From: JBKHXU01 sp046565865
GTDB lineage: Bacteria; Pseudomonadota; Gammaproteobacteria; Acidiferrobacterales; Sulfurifustaceae
DNA length: 5,236 bases
Direction of reading: 5' to 3'
Assembly (NCBI GenBank): GCA_046565865.1
Contig: JBKHXU010000005.1
Span: forward strand, 1 to 5,236
Shown here: positions 1 through 5,236 of the stretch, piece after piece
Numbering within the stretch: position 1 is the first letter of the stretch
Layout: each line of letters starts with the position of its first letter
Translations under genes and position numbers: made by a program
Notes under the pieces: generated by a model
The model's database searches: none
The model's input: only the letters and a program-made list of their open reading frames with translations
Told to the model about the DNA's origin: nothing

Positions 1-117
1 TACATCGATGAAAATGAAACCCCGCATACCTGGGGTGCCGACGCCATGATCGACCGACCCTTGGACGTTCTCGATTGGCTCGACCGCCGGTCGGAGGTGA
101 TATATGACCGCGGGTAG
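1..117 (+). CDS. C-terminal fragment of a Gph/MupP-type HAD phosphatase
   Basis: This is the last 38 codons of a gene that starts outside the window; frame 1 is open from base 1 to the TAG at 115-117. The peptide begins YIDENETPHTWGADAMIDRP and continues with PLDVLDWLDRR. A 'GYI..ed.p..WGAD..id.PLeL' ending is typical of the C-terminus of HAD subfamily IA phosphatases annotated as phosphoglycolate phosphatase, including MupP of Pseudomonas, which removes phosphate from N-acetylmuramic acid 6-phosphate in peptidoglycan recycling. The catalytic DxD motif lies upstream and cannot be checked, so the substrate stays open. MupP is favoured over Gph because a YciK-family gene lies downstream and mupP and yciK are neighbours in Pseudomonas. 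The gene overlaps the start of rmuC by 14 bases, which suggests translational coupling. Confidence 0.72.
   Translation, partial: YIDENETPHTWGADAMIDRPLDVLDWLDRRSEVIYDRG
93..98 (+). promoter_or_regulatory. Ribosome binding site of rmuC
   Basis: GGAGGT lies about five to six bases before the ATG at 104 and is a strong Shine-Dalgarno match. It sits inside the coding end of the upstream phosphatase gene. It supports the ATG at 104 as the true rmuC start and therefore the overlap of the two genes. Confidence 0.75.
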
Positions 118-1333
118 TCTCGGCTGGATACTTATTATATGCGCGACGGCTGTGATCGCGGCCGGCATCGGCTGGCTCGCCGCCACGGTGCGCCATCAGC
201 GCCGCGTGACCGAACTCACTACGACACTGGAGATAGAGCGTGCCGCCGCGACGGCCAAGGTCGGCGAGCTCGAAAAGAACTTCGCATTACTATCGCAGCA
301 GGCGCTGCGTGAGAACAACCAGACGTTTCTGCAGTTGGCGCAGGAATCGCTCAAGCAGTTTCATCTGCAAGGCAAGAACGAACTCGAGAACCGCGAGAAG
401 GCGGTCGAGAATCTGGTCAAGCCGATTCGCGAGGCGCTGGAAAAAACCGAGCAGCAAATCCGCGCGATCGAGCACGAGCGGCGCCAGGCGTACGGCGCAC
501 TGACGCAACACTTGGAGCTCATGGCGCAGACACAACAGCTGCTCCACGGCGAGACGCGCAATCTGGTGCAGGCGCTGCGCCGCCCCGAGGTGCGCGGTCA
601 ATGGGGCGAGCTGACGCTGAAACGCCTGGCGGAGCTCGCCGGCATGGTCGAGCACTGCGACTTCTACGAACAGGAACACATCGACACCGACGACGGTCGC
701 CGGCGCCCGGACATGATCGTGCGCCTGCCCGACGGGCGCGAGATCGTGGTCGACGTGAAGACACCGCTCGATGCGTATCTCAACGCGATCGAAGCCCCCG
801 ACGACGCAACGCGGCGTGCGCATCTCGAAAGCCATGCGCGCAAGGTGCGCGAGCGCGTGAAGGACCTCGCCGGCAAGGCGTATTGGGCGCAGTTTCCGAA
901 GGCGCCCGACTTCGTGGTTCTGTTCATCCCCGGCGATCAGTTCCTGGCGGCGGCACTCGATATCGACCGCACGCTACTCGAAGACGCGCTGCGCAACCGC
1001 ATCATGCTGACGACACCGACGAGCTTCGTCGCATTGTTGCGCGCGGTCGCCTTCGGCTGGCGCCAGGAACAACTGGCGGAAAACGCGGAACGCATCCGCG
1101 AGGTCGGCGAAGAGCTGTACCGGCGGCTCGCGACCTTCGGTGAACATCTGTCCAAGGTTGGGCGCGGTCTTGAAACCGCGGTCGAAAACTACAACCGCGC
1201 CGTCGGATCGTATGAGTCCAAACTCATACCTGGCGCGCGGCGCTTTTCTGAGCTTGGCGTCAACCCGCCGCGCGAGCTGGAGCAGCCGACCGCGGTCGAA
1301 CCGACCTTGCGTCGGCTGCAAGGGGGGGAATAA
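104..1333 (+). CDS. rmuC: DNA recombination protein RmuC, membrane-anchored
   Basis: The product is a 409-residue RmuC family protein. In E. coli RmuC limits rearrangements between inverted repeats; its exact biochemistry is unsettled, and the domain has been assigned to the PD-(D/E)XK nuclease fold. Residues about 6-27 are a hydrophobic membrane anchor followed by basic residues (RHQRR). Residues about 35-155 are charged and helical, with a coiled-coil look. The conserved domain follows: PEVRGQWGE at 161-169, RPDMIVRLPDG at 201-211, and VVDVKTPLDAY at 215-225, where D217 and K219 fit the nuclease D-x-K pair. Also conserved are FIPGDQFLAAAL at 274-285, TPTSFVALLR at 304-313, and YESKLIPGARRF at 370-381. 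Length is ordinary for the family. A strong ribosome site precedes the start, and the gene overlaps the phosphatase gene by 14 bases, so the two are probably co-transcribed. The gene ends after a run of seven G. Confidence 0.95.
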   Translation: MTAGSLGWILIICATAVIAAGIGWLAATVRHQRRVTELTTTLEIERAAATAKVGELEKNFALLSQQALRENNQTFLQLAQESLKQFHLQGKNELENREKAVENLVKPIREALEKTEQQIRAIEHERRQAYGALTQHLELMAQTQQLLHGETRNLVQALRRPEVRGQWGELTLKRLAELAGMVEHCDFYEQEHIDTDDGRRRPDMIVRLPDGREIVVDVKTPLDAYLNAIEAPDDATRRAHLESHARKVRERVKDLAGKAYWAQFPKAPDFVVLFIPGDQFLAAALDIDRTLLEDALRNRIMLTTPTSFVALLRAVAFGWRQEQLAENAERIREVGEELYRRLATFGEHLSKVGRGLETAVENYNRAVGSYESKLIPGARRFSELGVNPPRELEQPTAVEPTLRRLQGGE

Positions 1334-1418
1334 GGCCCGTCGCCTACGTCTCTCCCAGCGGCGCGCGGCTCGGGTTCGCCATGCGCGCATTCACGGTCCG
1401 GGCAAGCGTTGGCCGGAA

Positions 1419-1427
1419 TGCTATAGT
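1419..1427 (+). promoter_or_regulatory. Extended -10 promoter of the diguanylate cyclase gene
   Basis: TGCTATAGT is an extended -10 element (TGn) plus a hexamer differing from TATAAT at one position. No good -35 box is found 16-18 bases upstream, as is usual for extended -10 promoters. The predicted transcript would start near 1434 and leave a leader of about 25 bases before the ATG at 1459. The gap 1334-1458 holds no other supported feature and no convincing terminator for rmuC, so read-through from rmuC remains possible. Confidence 0.42.
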
Positions 1428-1458
1428 GAAAGACGCATAGTTAATTGAAGTAGTCGGT

Positions 1459-2424
1459 ATGAGCCAACGCGGAAATCACGACGCCCTGCCCTCGATCCTG
1501 CTGGTCGAGGACTCGCAGACCACCCGGGCATTACTGTCAAAGTATCTCACCGGTTCCTACCGCCTGATCCATGCCAAAGACGGGGCCGAGGCATGGGAAC
1601 TGCTGGAACAGCGCACCGACATCGACCTCGTCATTACCGACATCAACATGCCGCGCCTGACCGGGCATCAGCTGCTGGTCAAGATCCGTAAATCGGACGA
1701 ACCGCGCTTCAAGAATCTGCCGGTGATCGTGATGACGACCACCGACGATAACGTCGACCGCAATCTCGCGTTCCTGAATGGCGCCAACGATTTCCTGACC
1801 AAGCCGGTCGACGAGATCGAGCTGCAGGCGCGCGTGAACGTGCACTACAAGCTGGCGCATACGATCCGCGAACTCGAAGCGAGTCGACGACTGCTCGCGG
1901 AGCAAGCGACCACCGATCCGATGACACATCTCAAAAATCGGCGCGCGTTTTTCGAGAACGGCACCAAGCAAATCGCCATGGCACGGCGCTACGGCACCGA
2001 TGTCTCGATCATTGTCGCGGATGTCGATCACTTCAAAAAGGTCAACGACACCTACGGCCATCAGGCGGGCGACGAGGCATTGATCGCCGTTTCACGCGTT
2101 TTGACCGGACTCACGCGCACGGAAGACACCGTCGCGCGCATCGGCGGCGAGGAGTTCGCGGTGTTGTTGCCCGACACCAACCGTCTCGGCGCCGCGGTGC
2201 TCGCCGAGCGCATGCGCAACGCCGTCGAGCGCGAGCGCTTCGCGTTCGGCGACAAGGTGGTGCCGCTTACGATCAGCATCGGCGTCGCCTCGTTCGCGGT
2301 GGAATTGGTCGACTCGGTGGATCAACTGCTCAGCATCGCCGACCAGCGCCTCTATCTCGCCAAACGCAACGGCCGCAATCGCATCTGCGTCAACAATGAG
2401 GGTAAGTCGTCTTACGCCTCGTAA
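1459..2424 (+). CDS. Response regulator with diguanylate cyclase output (REC-GGDEF)
   Basis: This 321-residue cytoplasmic protein should join two GTP into cyclic di-GMP under control of receiver phosphorylation. The receiver domain spans about residues 12-128: acidic pair E17-D18, phospho-acceptor D61 in ITDINMP, switch Thr T93, and K115 in FLTKP. A short helical linker (about 128-150) leads to the GGDEF domain, which opens at TTDPMTHLKNRR (151-162). The metal-binding Asp is D188 in ADVDHFKKVND, the guanine contacts fit N196 and D205, and the active-site loop GGEEF is at 229-233, so catalysis looks intact. RTED at 220-223, five residues before the loop, is a canonical RxxD inhibitory site, implying feedback by c-di-GMP. 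The architecture resembles WspR rather than PleD, since there is one receiver. No histidine kinase gene is nearby, so it is an orphan regulator. The Shine-Dalgarno is weak (GAAG at 1447-1450). Confidence 0.95.
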   Translation: MSQRGNHDALPSILLVEDSQTTRALLSKYLTGSYRLIHAKDGAEAWELLEQRTDIDLVITDINMPRLTGHQLLVKIRKSDEPRFKNLPVIVMTTTDDNVDRNLAFLNGANDFLTKPVDEIELQARVNVHYKLAHTIRELEASRRLLAEQATTDPMTHLKNRRAFFENGTKQIAMARRYGTDVSIIVADVDHFKKVNDTYGHQAGDEALIAVSRVLTGLTRTEDTVARIGGEEFAVLLPDTNRLGAAVLAERMRNAVERERFAFGDKVVPLTISIGVASFAVELVDSVDQLLSIADQRLYLAKRNGRNRICVNNEGKSSYAS

Positions 2425-2468
2425 CCTGGGTGTCTTCCAGTCATTGCTTATCTGCCTACCCGCGCGAA

Positions 2469-2498
2469 TGGACCATAGTCCGTTCCGCTGATTACAAT
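2469..2498 (+). promoter_or_regulatory. Candidate promoter for hpnE and downstream genes
   Basis: TACAAT at 2493-2498 is one mismatch from the -10 consensus. TGGACC at 2469-2474 matches four of six -35 bases with an 18-base spacer. Transcription would begin near 2505, about 97 bases before the hpnE GTG. The gap of 177 bases after the cyclase gene makes a separate promoter reasonable. The call rests on motif likeness only. Confidence 0.35.
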
Positions 2499-2509
2499 CT
2501 GTCCACACC

Positions 2510-2605
2510 ATGCCATCTCGCTTCCGTTCCATGAAAACGCGCGCGCAATCGCGTCTTCAACCGTTGTCCGTTGCGCCGTGCATGCGCGACGCCACTAGTA
2601 CGTGA
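2510..2605 (+). CDS. Possible short leader reading frame overlapping the hpnE start
   Basis: An ATG at 2510 opens a 31-codon frame, with further in-frame ATGs at 2531 and 2582. It ends at TGA 2603-2605, which overlaps the hpnE GTG as GTGA. The first ATG lies only a few bases after the predicted transcript start, so it could be read almost leaderless. No ATG in this frame has a Shine-Dalgarno sequence, and the peptide, rich in Arg and Ser, resembles nothing I recognise. It could be a leader peptide that couples translation into hpnE. It could equally be the true N-terminus of HpnE split by a one-base error or mutation, or simply chance. Support is weak. Confidence 0.2.
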   Translation: MPSRFRSMKTRAQSRLQPLSVAPCMRDATST

Positions 2606-3933
2606 AGACCGTCGTCGTCGGCGGCGGTTGGGCCGGCTTGGCGGCGGCCGTGGAACTTGCACGCCATGGCGTACCGGTGACCGTGCTCGAAGCCGCGCGT
2701 CAACTCGGCGGGCGGGCGCGCGCGGTGCGCTTCGGGCCGTACCACGTCGACAACGGCCAACACATCTTGCTCGGCGCGTTTCACTCCGTGCTCGCGCTGC
2801 TCGACATCATCGGCGTCTCCGAACCGACCGTGTTTCGGCGTCACCCGCTGCTGCTCACGCTCATCGGTCAGCGCCATCGGCGCCTGGAGATCAAGGCCGA
2901 TCACTTGCCGTCGCCGCTGCATCTGGCCTTGGGGCTGCTGCGCACGCGCGGATTGAGCCTGCATTCGCGCATCGCCGCGCTGCGATTGCTGCGCGCGGTG
3001 CGGCGTCGCGACTTCGCCATCGACACGGACATCTCGGTCGCGCAGTTTCTGGAGTCGCACCGCCAACCGCCGGAGGCGATGTGGATGCTGTGGCGGCCGT
3101 TGTGCCTCGCGGCCTTGAATGCGCCGCCGGCCAGCGCCTCGACGCGTCTGTTCTTGCGCGTGTTGCGCGACGGCTTCTTCACCAGGCGACGCAACTCCGA
3201 CATGTTGTTACCGATCCTCGATCTGTCGGCGTGCCTGCCGGATCCGGCGACGGACTACATCGAGACCCGCAGCGGCGGCGTGCGTCTCGGCGCGCGCGTG
3301 CAGGGCTTACATATCGACAATGGCGCAATCACCGGCGTCGAGTTGAAAAACGAAGTCATTGCCGCCGATCACGTCATACTCGCCCTGCCGCCGGACGCGT
3401 CCGCCACGTTGTTGCACGGTCACGAGCCGTTGGCGCCGCTCGCGCAATCGATCGGCCAGCTGAAGTCGCACCCCATCTGCACCGTGTATCTGCGCTACCC
3501 CGAATCGATCGGCCTCGACCGCGATTTCGTCGGCCTGCTCGAAACCACCGCACACTGGTTGTTCGACCGCGGGCGTCTCACTGGCGATCACGGATTGCTC
3601 GCTGCCGTAGTGTGCGGACCGGGCCCGCACATGCGGCTGACAAATACTGAGCTCATTGAGCAAATCGTGCGCGAGTTGAGCGAGCTTTTCCCCGCGTGGC
3701 CGCGGCCGCTCGACGCGAAGCTCGTGCGCGAGCGGCAGGCGACGCTGGCACCGCTGCCGGACGTGGATCGTCTGCGCCCGGCGCACGCGACACCCGTGAA
3801 AGGCCTGTGGCTCGCCGGCGATTACACGGCGGCGGCGTATCCGAGCAATTTGGAAGGCGCGGTGCGCAGCGGGCTGGTATGCGCGCGCTGGGTTTTGCGG
3901 CACACTGCCGGCGATCTGCAACCGCATCTCTGA
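2602..3933 (+). CDS. hpnE: Hydroxysqualene dehydroxylase HpnE (FAD-dependent)
   Basis: This 443-residue flavoprotein belongs to the squalene-associated FAD-dependent desaturase family. HpnE reduces hydroxysqualene to squalene, the last step of the HpnC-HpnD-HpnE route that feeds hopanoid synthesis. The FAD dinucleotide-binding motif VVVGGGWAGL is at residues 4-13, E30 ends the second strand, and GGR is at 36-38. DNGQHILLGAF (50-60) and WRPLCLAALNAPPASAS (164-180) are family-typical. The C-terminal FAD motif lies at 401-424 (LWLAGDY, then YPSNLEGAVRSG). Length fits HpnE. The start is GTG with no visible Shine-Dalgarno; an in-frame TAG at 2596-2598 rules out a longer N-terminus in this frame, and the FAD motif begins only three residues in. 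No hpnC or hpnD is adjacent. The SDR gene follows after 11 bases, so the two likely share a transcript. A carotenoid-type desaturase is the less likely alternative. Confidence 0.88.
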   Translation: MKTVVVGGGWAGLAAAVELARHGVPVTVLEAARQLGGRARAVRFGPYHVDNGQHILLGAFHSVLALLDIIGVSEPTVFRRHPLLLTLIGQRHRRLEIKADHLPSPLHLALGLLRTRGLSLHSRIAALRLLRAVRRRDFAIDTDISVAQFLESHRQPPEAMWMLWRPLCLAALNAPPASASTRLFLRVLRDGFFTRRRNSDMLLPILDLSACLPDPATDYIETRSGGVRLGARVQGLHIDNGAITGVELKNEVIAADHVILALPPDASATLLHGHEPLAPLAQSIGQLKSHPICTVYLRYPESIGLDRDFVGLLETTAHWLFDRGRLTGDHGLLAAVVCGPGPHMRLTNTELIEQIVRELSELFPAWPRPLDAKLVRERQATLAPLPDVDRLRPAHATPVKGLWLAGDYTAAAYPSNLEGAVRSGLVCARWVLRHTAGDLQPHL

Positions 3934-3936
3934 TCC

Positions 3937-3940
3937 GGAG
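3937..3940 (+). promoter_or_regulatory. Ribosome binding site that sets the SDR start
   Basis: GGAG lies four bases before the ATG at 3945, just after the hpnE stop. The same frame is open back to an ATG at 3696 inside hpnE. That longer version would add 83 Ala/Arg-rich residues unlike any SDR, so the ATG at 3945 is chosen. Confidence 0.6.
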
Positions 3941-3944
3941 TCGC

Positions 3945-4703
3945 ATGCCCATACCTCGTCTCGCCCCCAACGCACTCGCCGAGCGCGTCGTGCTCCTCAC
4001 CGGCGCCAACGGCGGCATCGGCCGCCCGCTGGCGCTCGCGGCGGCGCGGCTCGGCGCGCATGTCGTGCTGCTCGGTCGCAACCAAAAAAAGTTGGAGCGC
4101 GTCTACGACGAGATCGAACAGCAAGGTTATCCGCGCCCGGCGCTGCTACCGTTCGATCTCGAGACCACCGATCCCAGCGCCTACAAGGCGGTCGCGCGCA
4201 CGCTCGAAGACGAGTTCGGCCGCCTCGACGGCCTGGTGCATTGCGCCGCCACGCTCGGCACGCTGACGCCGATCGAACACTACGATCTTGGCACGTGGCA
4301 GCGCGTGCTCACGGTCAATCTCACGAGCGCGTTCCTGCTCACGCGCGCGTGCCTGCCGCTGCTGAAACAATCGAAAGATGCGGCCGTCGTCTTCAGCAGC
4401 GCCGACGTCGGCCGCCGCGGGCGCGCGTACTGGGGTGCTTACGGTGTCGCCGCATTCGGCGTCGAAGGCATGGCGCAGGTGTTGGCGGACGAGGTCGCGA
4501 GCAACACCGCGATCCGCGTGTATACACTCGACCCCGGCCCGACGCGCTCGACGCTGCGCACTCAGGCCTATCCCGCGGAGAACCCGGTGTCGGTGCCGCC
4601 GCCGGAGGACGTGGTCGATGCCTATCTATATTTGTTGAGTCCGGACAGCCGCGCCTATGCCGGACAAGCATTAACGGCGCGCGCACTGCTGGCCGACGTC
4701 TGA
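3945..4703 (+). CDS. YciK-family short-chain dehydrogenase with altered catalytic residues
   Basis: This 252-residue protein has a Rossmann-fold SDR sequence most like the YciK family, whose substrate is unknown. The cofactor motif TGANGGIG is at residues 19-26, and R45 after the second strand suggests NADP(H). VNLTSAFLLT at 124-133 carries the conserved Asn N125. VGRRGRAYWGAY (155-166) followed by EGMAQVLADE (174-183) closely matches E. coli YciK as I recall it. DPGPTRS is at 196-202. The active site departs from the family. Tyr Y166 is present, but four residues on, where Lys is expected, is A170. Thirteen residues before the Tyr, where the catalytic Ser is expected, is A153. The NNAG-type motif reads HCAA (99-102). 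The frame is otherwise intact, so this is a whole protein that may not be an ordinary oxidoreductase. It lies 11 bases after hpnE and 22 before the next gene, probably in one operon. Confidence 0.88.
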   Translation: MPIPRLAPNALAERVVLLTGANGGIGRPLALAAARLGAHVVLLGRNQKKLERVYDEIEQQGYPRPALLPFDLETTDPSAYKAVARTLEDEFGRLDGLVHCAATLGTLTPIEHYDLGTWQRVLTVNLTSAFLLTRACLPLLKQSKDAAVVFSSADVGRRGRAYWGAYGVAAFGVEGMAQVLADEVASNTAIRVYTLDPGPTRSTLRTQAYPAENPVSVPPPEDVVDAYLYLLSPDSRAYAGQALTARALLADV

Positions 4704-4725
4704 ACACCCTACCAAAGGAGCCACC

Positions 4726-5151
4726 ATGCACCGCTACCTTTCCGCCCTCTCCGTCGTTGTTGCCTTGGCGCCCGCGTACGCAAACGCGGCCCCGAAGATG
4801 AACGAAGGCGAGTGGCAGTTCGAGATGCAAATGCAAATGAAAGGCGCGCCGGTGAACCTGCCGCCGATGCGCTTCAGCAACTGCATGAAACCGGGCGATC
4901 TCGTACCGAAACCGGATCAGCCGCAAAGCGAATGCCGCAAGTCCGACGAAAAGGTCTCGGGTAACAACGTGTCCTGGACCATGCGCTGCACCCACCAAAA
5001 TACCGAAGTGGAGATGCGCGGCAACGCCACCTTCAACGGCGATACTATGAGCGGCAGCATGGATCAAACGATGAAGTCGGGCGGCAAGGTGCAAATGACG
5101 AATTCGGGCAAGATCTCCGGCAAGCGCGTCGGACCCTGCAAATCGAAGTAA
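4726..5151 (+). CDS. Secreted DUF3617-type protein, Met-rich
   Basis: This 141-residue protein has a Sec signal peptide: a short basic start, a hydrophobic stretch (about residues 5-17), and a likely cleavage near AYANAA (17-22). The mature part is about 120 residues and probably periplasmic. Its pattern fits DUF3617: a 'GEWQFEMQMQMKG' opening, four Cys (53, 70, 88, 138) that could form two disulfides, a central SWTMRC, a 'GNATFNGDTMSGSM' strand region, and a closing 'SGKISGKRVGPC'. The function of the family is unknown to me. The protein is rich in Met (13 of 141 residues), including alternating Met-Gln at 34-38, which could bind a soft metal, but that is a guess. A strong ribosome site, AAAGGAG at 4714-4720, precedes the ATG by five bases. 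The gene is 22 bases after the SDR and is likely the last in its operon. Confidence 0.82.
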   Translation: MHRYLSALSVVVALAPAYANAAPKMNEGEWQFEMQMQMKGAPVNLPPMRFSNCMKPGDLVPKPDQPQSECRKSDEKVSGNNVSWTMRCTHQNTEVEMRGNATFNGDTMSGSMDQTMKSGGKVQMTNSGKISGKRVGPCKSK

Positions 5152-5163
5152 CGCCCATCCGGC

Positions 5164-5201
5164 GTGCACTGCCGGCGTGCTTGCACTCTGGCAGTGCATT
5201 T
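5164..5201 (+). terminator. Candidate intrinsic terminator after the DUF3617 gene
   Basis: TGCACTGCC (5165-5173) and GGCAGTGCA (5190-5198) form a perfect nine-pair stem, extendable by one G-U pair, with a 16-base loop and a short TTT afterwards. It begins 13 bases after the stop codon, a natural place for a terminator. The T-tract is short and the loop long, so termination efficiency is uncertain. A second copy of TGCACT inside the loop (5182-5187) can compete for the same 3' arm. Confidence 0.45.
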
Positions 5202-5202
5202 C

Positions 5203-5230
5203 GCCGCATCTGCGCGCGCGGCGCAGCGGC
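5203..5230. repeat. Second GC-rich imperfect hairpin near the window edge
   Basis: CTGCGC (5210-5215) pairs with GCGCAG (5221-5226) across a five-base loop, and GCCG (5203-5206) pairs with CGGC (5227-5230), leaving a three-base bulge. It directly follows the first hairpin. It is followed by AAAA, not T, on the + strand, so it is not a simple terminator for these genes. It may be part of a double-hairpin structure, or an effect of GC-rich, low-complexity sequence. Confidence 0.3.
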
Positions 5231-5236
5231 AAAAGC

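Noticed and set aside
1211..1228. Perfect seven-pair hairpin TATGAGT/ACTCATA with a four-base loop inside rmuC
   Set aside because: It encodes the YESKLIP segment, which is conserved for protein reasons. It lies about 100 bases before the stop and has no T-tract.
1401..1421. Possible sigma-54 promoter before the cyclase gene
   Set aside because: GG and GC elements are present, but none have the required ten-base separation. The extended -10 box just after explains the site better.
1140..1448. Plus-frame open frame overlapping the end of rmuC
   Set aside because: It is an Arg-rich out-of-frame reading of rmuC with no ribosome site. It matters only as the sequence that would be added by slippage at the G7 run.
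2426..2440. CTGG/CCAG inverted repeat just after the cyclase stop codon, considered as a terminator
   Set aside because: The stem is only four pairs with a seven-base loop, and no T-run follows.
2557..3066. Minus-strand open frame opposite the start of hpnE
   Set aside because: Its product is rich in Arg, Gln and Asp with no recognisable fold, and it is the antisense shadow of a clear flavoprotein gene.
3696..3944. N-terminal extension of the SDR frame back to an ATG inside hpnE
   Set aside because: The extra 83 residues are Ala/Arg-rich shadow sequence of hpnE. A ribosome site precedes the ATG at 3945, and SDRs begin shortly before the TGxxxGxG motif.
4393..5232. Long minus-strand open frame of 279 codons across the SDR and DUF3617 genes
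   Set aside because: It lies opposite two well-supported genes, its product is low-complexity and rich in Arg, His and Ala, and no domain is recognisable. Long antisense frames are common in GC-rich DNA.

Overview
The window is a stretch of GC-rich chromosome with every supported gene on the + strand. The gene content suggests a gammaproteobacterium. The left edge holds the tail of a Gph/MupP-type HAD phosphatase, and a YciK-family SDR lies further on; in Pseudomonas-like genomes these two genes sit next to each other. An hpnE gene suggests squalene or hopanoid capacity. I cannot name a genus from the sequence. No tRNA, rRNA, CRISPR array, transposase or prophage gene was seen.

Layout: (1) Bases 1-117 are the C-terminus of a HAD phosphatase, overlapping by 14 bases (2) rmuC at 104-1333, a membrane-anchored coiled-coil protein with a nuclease-like domain. 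A 125-base gap follows, with an extended -10 promoter at its right end, leading to (3) a two-domain response regulator/diguanylate cyclase (REC-GGDEF, 1459-2424) with all catalytic residues and an RxxD inhibitory site. A second gap of 177 bases has a candidate promoter and a short upstream reading frame whose TGA overlaps the GTG start of (4) hpnE, hydroxysqualene dehydroxylase (2602-3933). Only 11 bases later comes (5) a YciK-family SDR (3945-4703), and 22 bases after that (6) a secreted DUF3617-type protein (4726-5151). The window ends in two hairpins, the first of which may be a terminator.

The layout suggests three transcription units: phosphatase-rmuC, the cyclase alone, and hpnE-SDR-DUF3617. 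They span peptidoglycan recycling (if the phosphatase is MupP), genome maintenance, c-di-GMP signalling and isoprenoid lipid synthesis, so they do not form one obvious pathway.

The most notable observation is that the YciK-like SDR keeps its nucleotide-binding motif and catalytic Tyr, but has Ala at both the catalytic Ser and the catalytic Lys positions. It may be a pseudoenzyme or have changed chemistry. The second is the unusual start of hpnE: GTG, no Shine-Dalgarno sequence, and an overlapping short upstream frame. I found no clear evidence of a wholly new multi-gene system.
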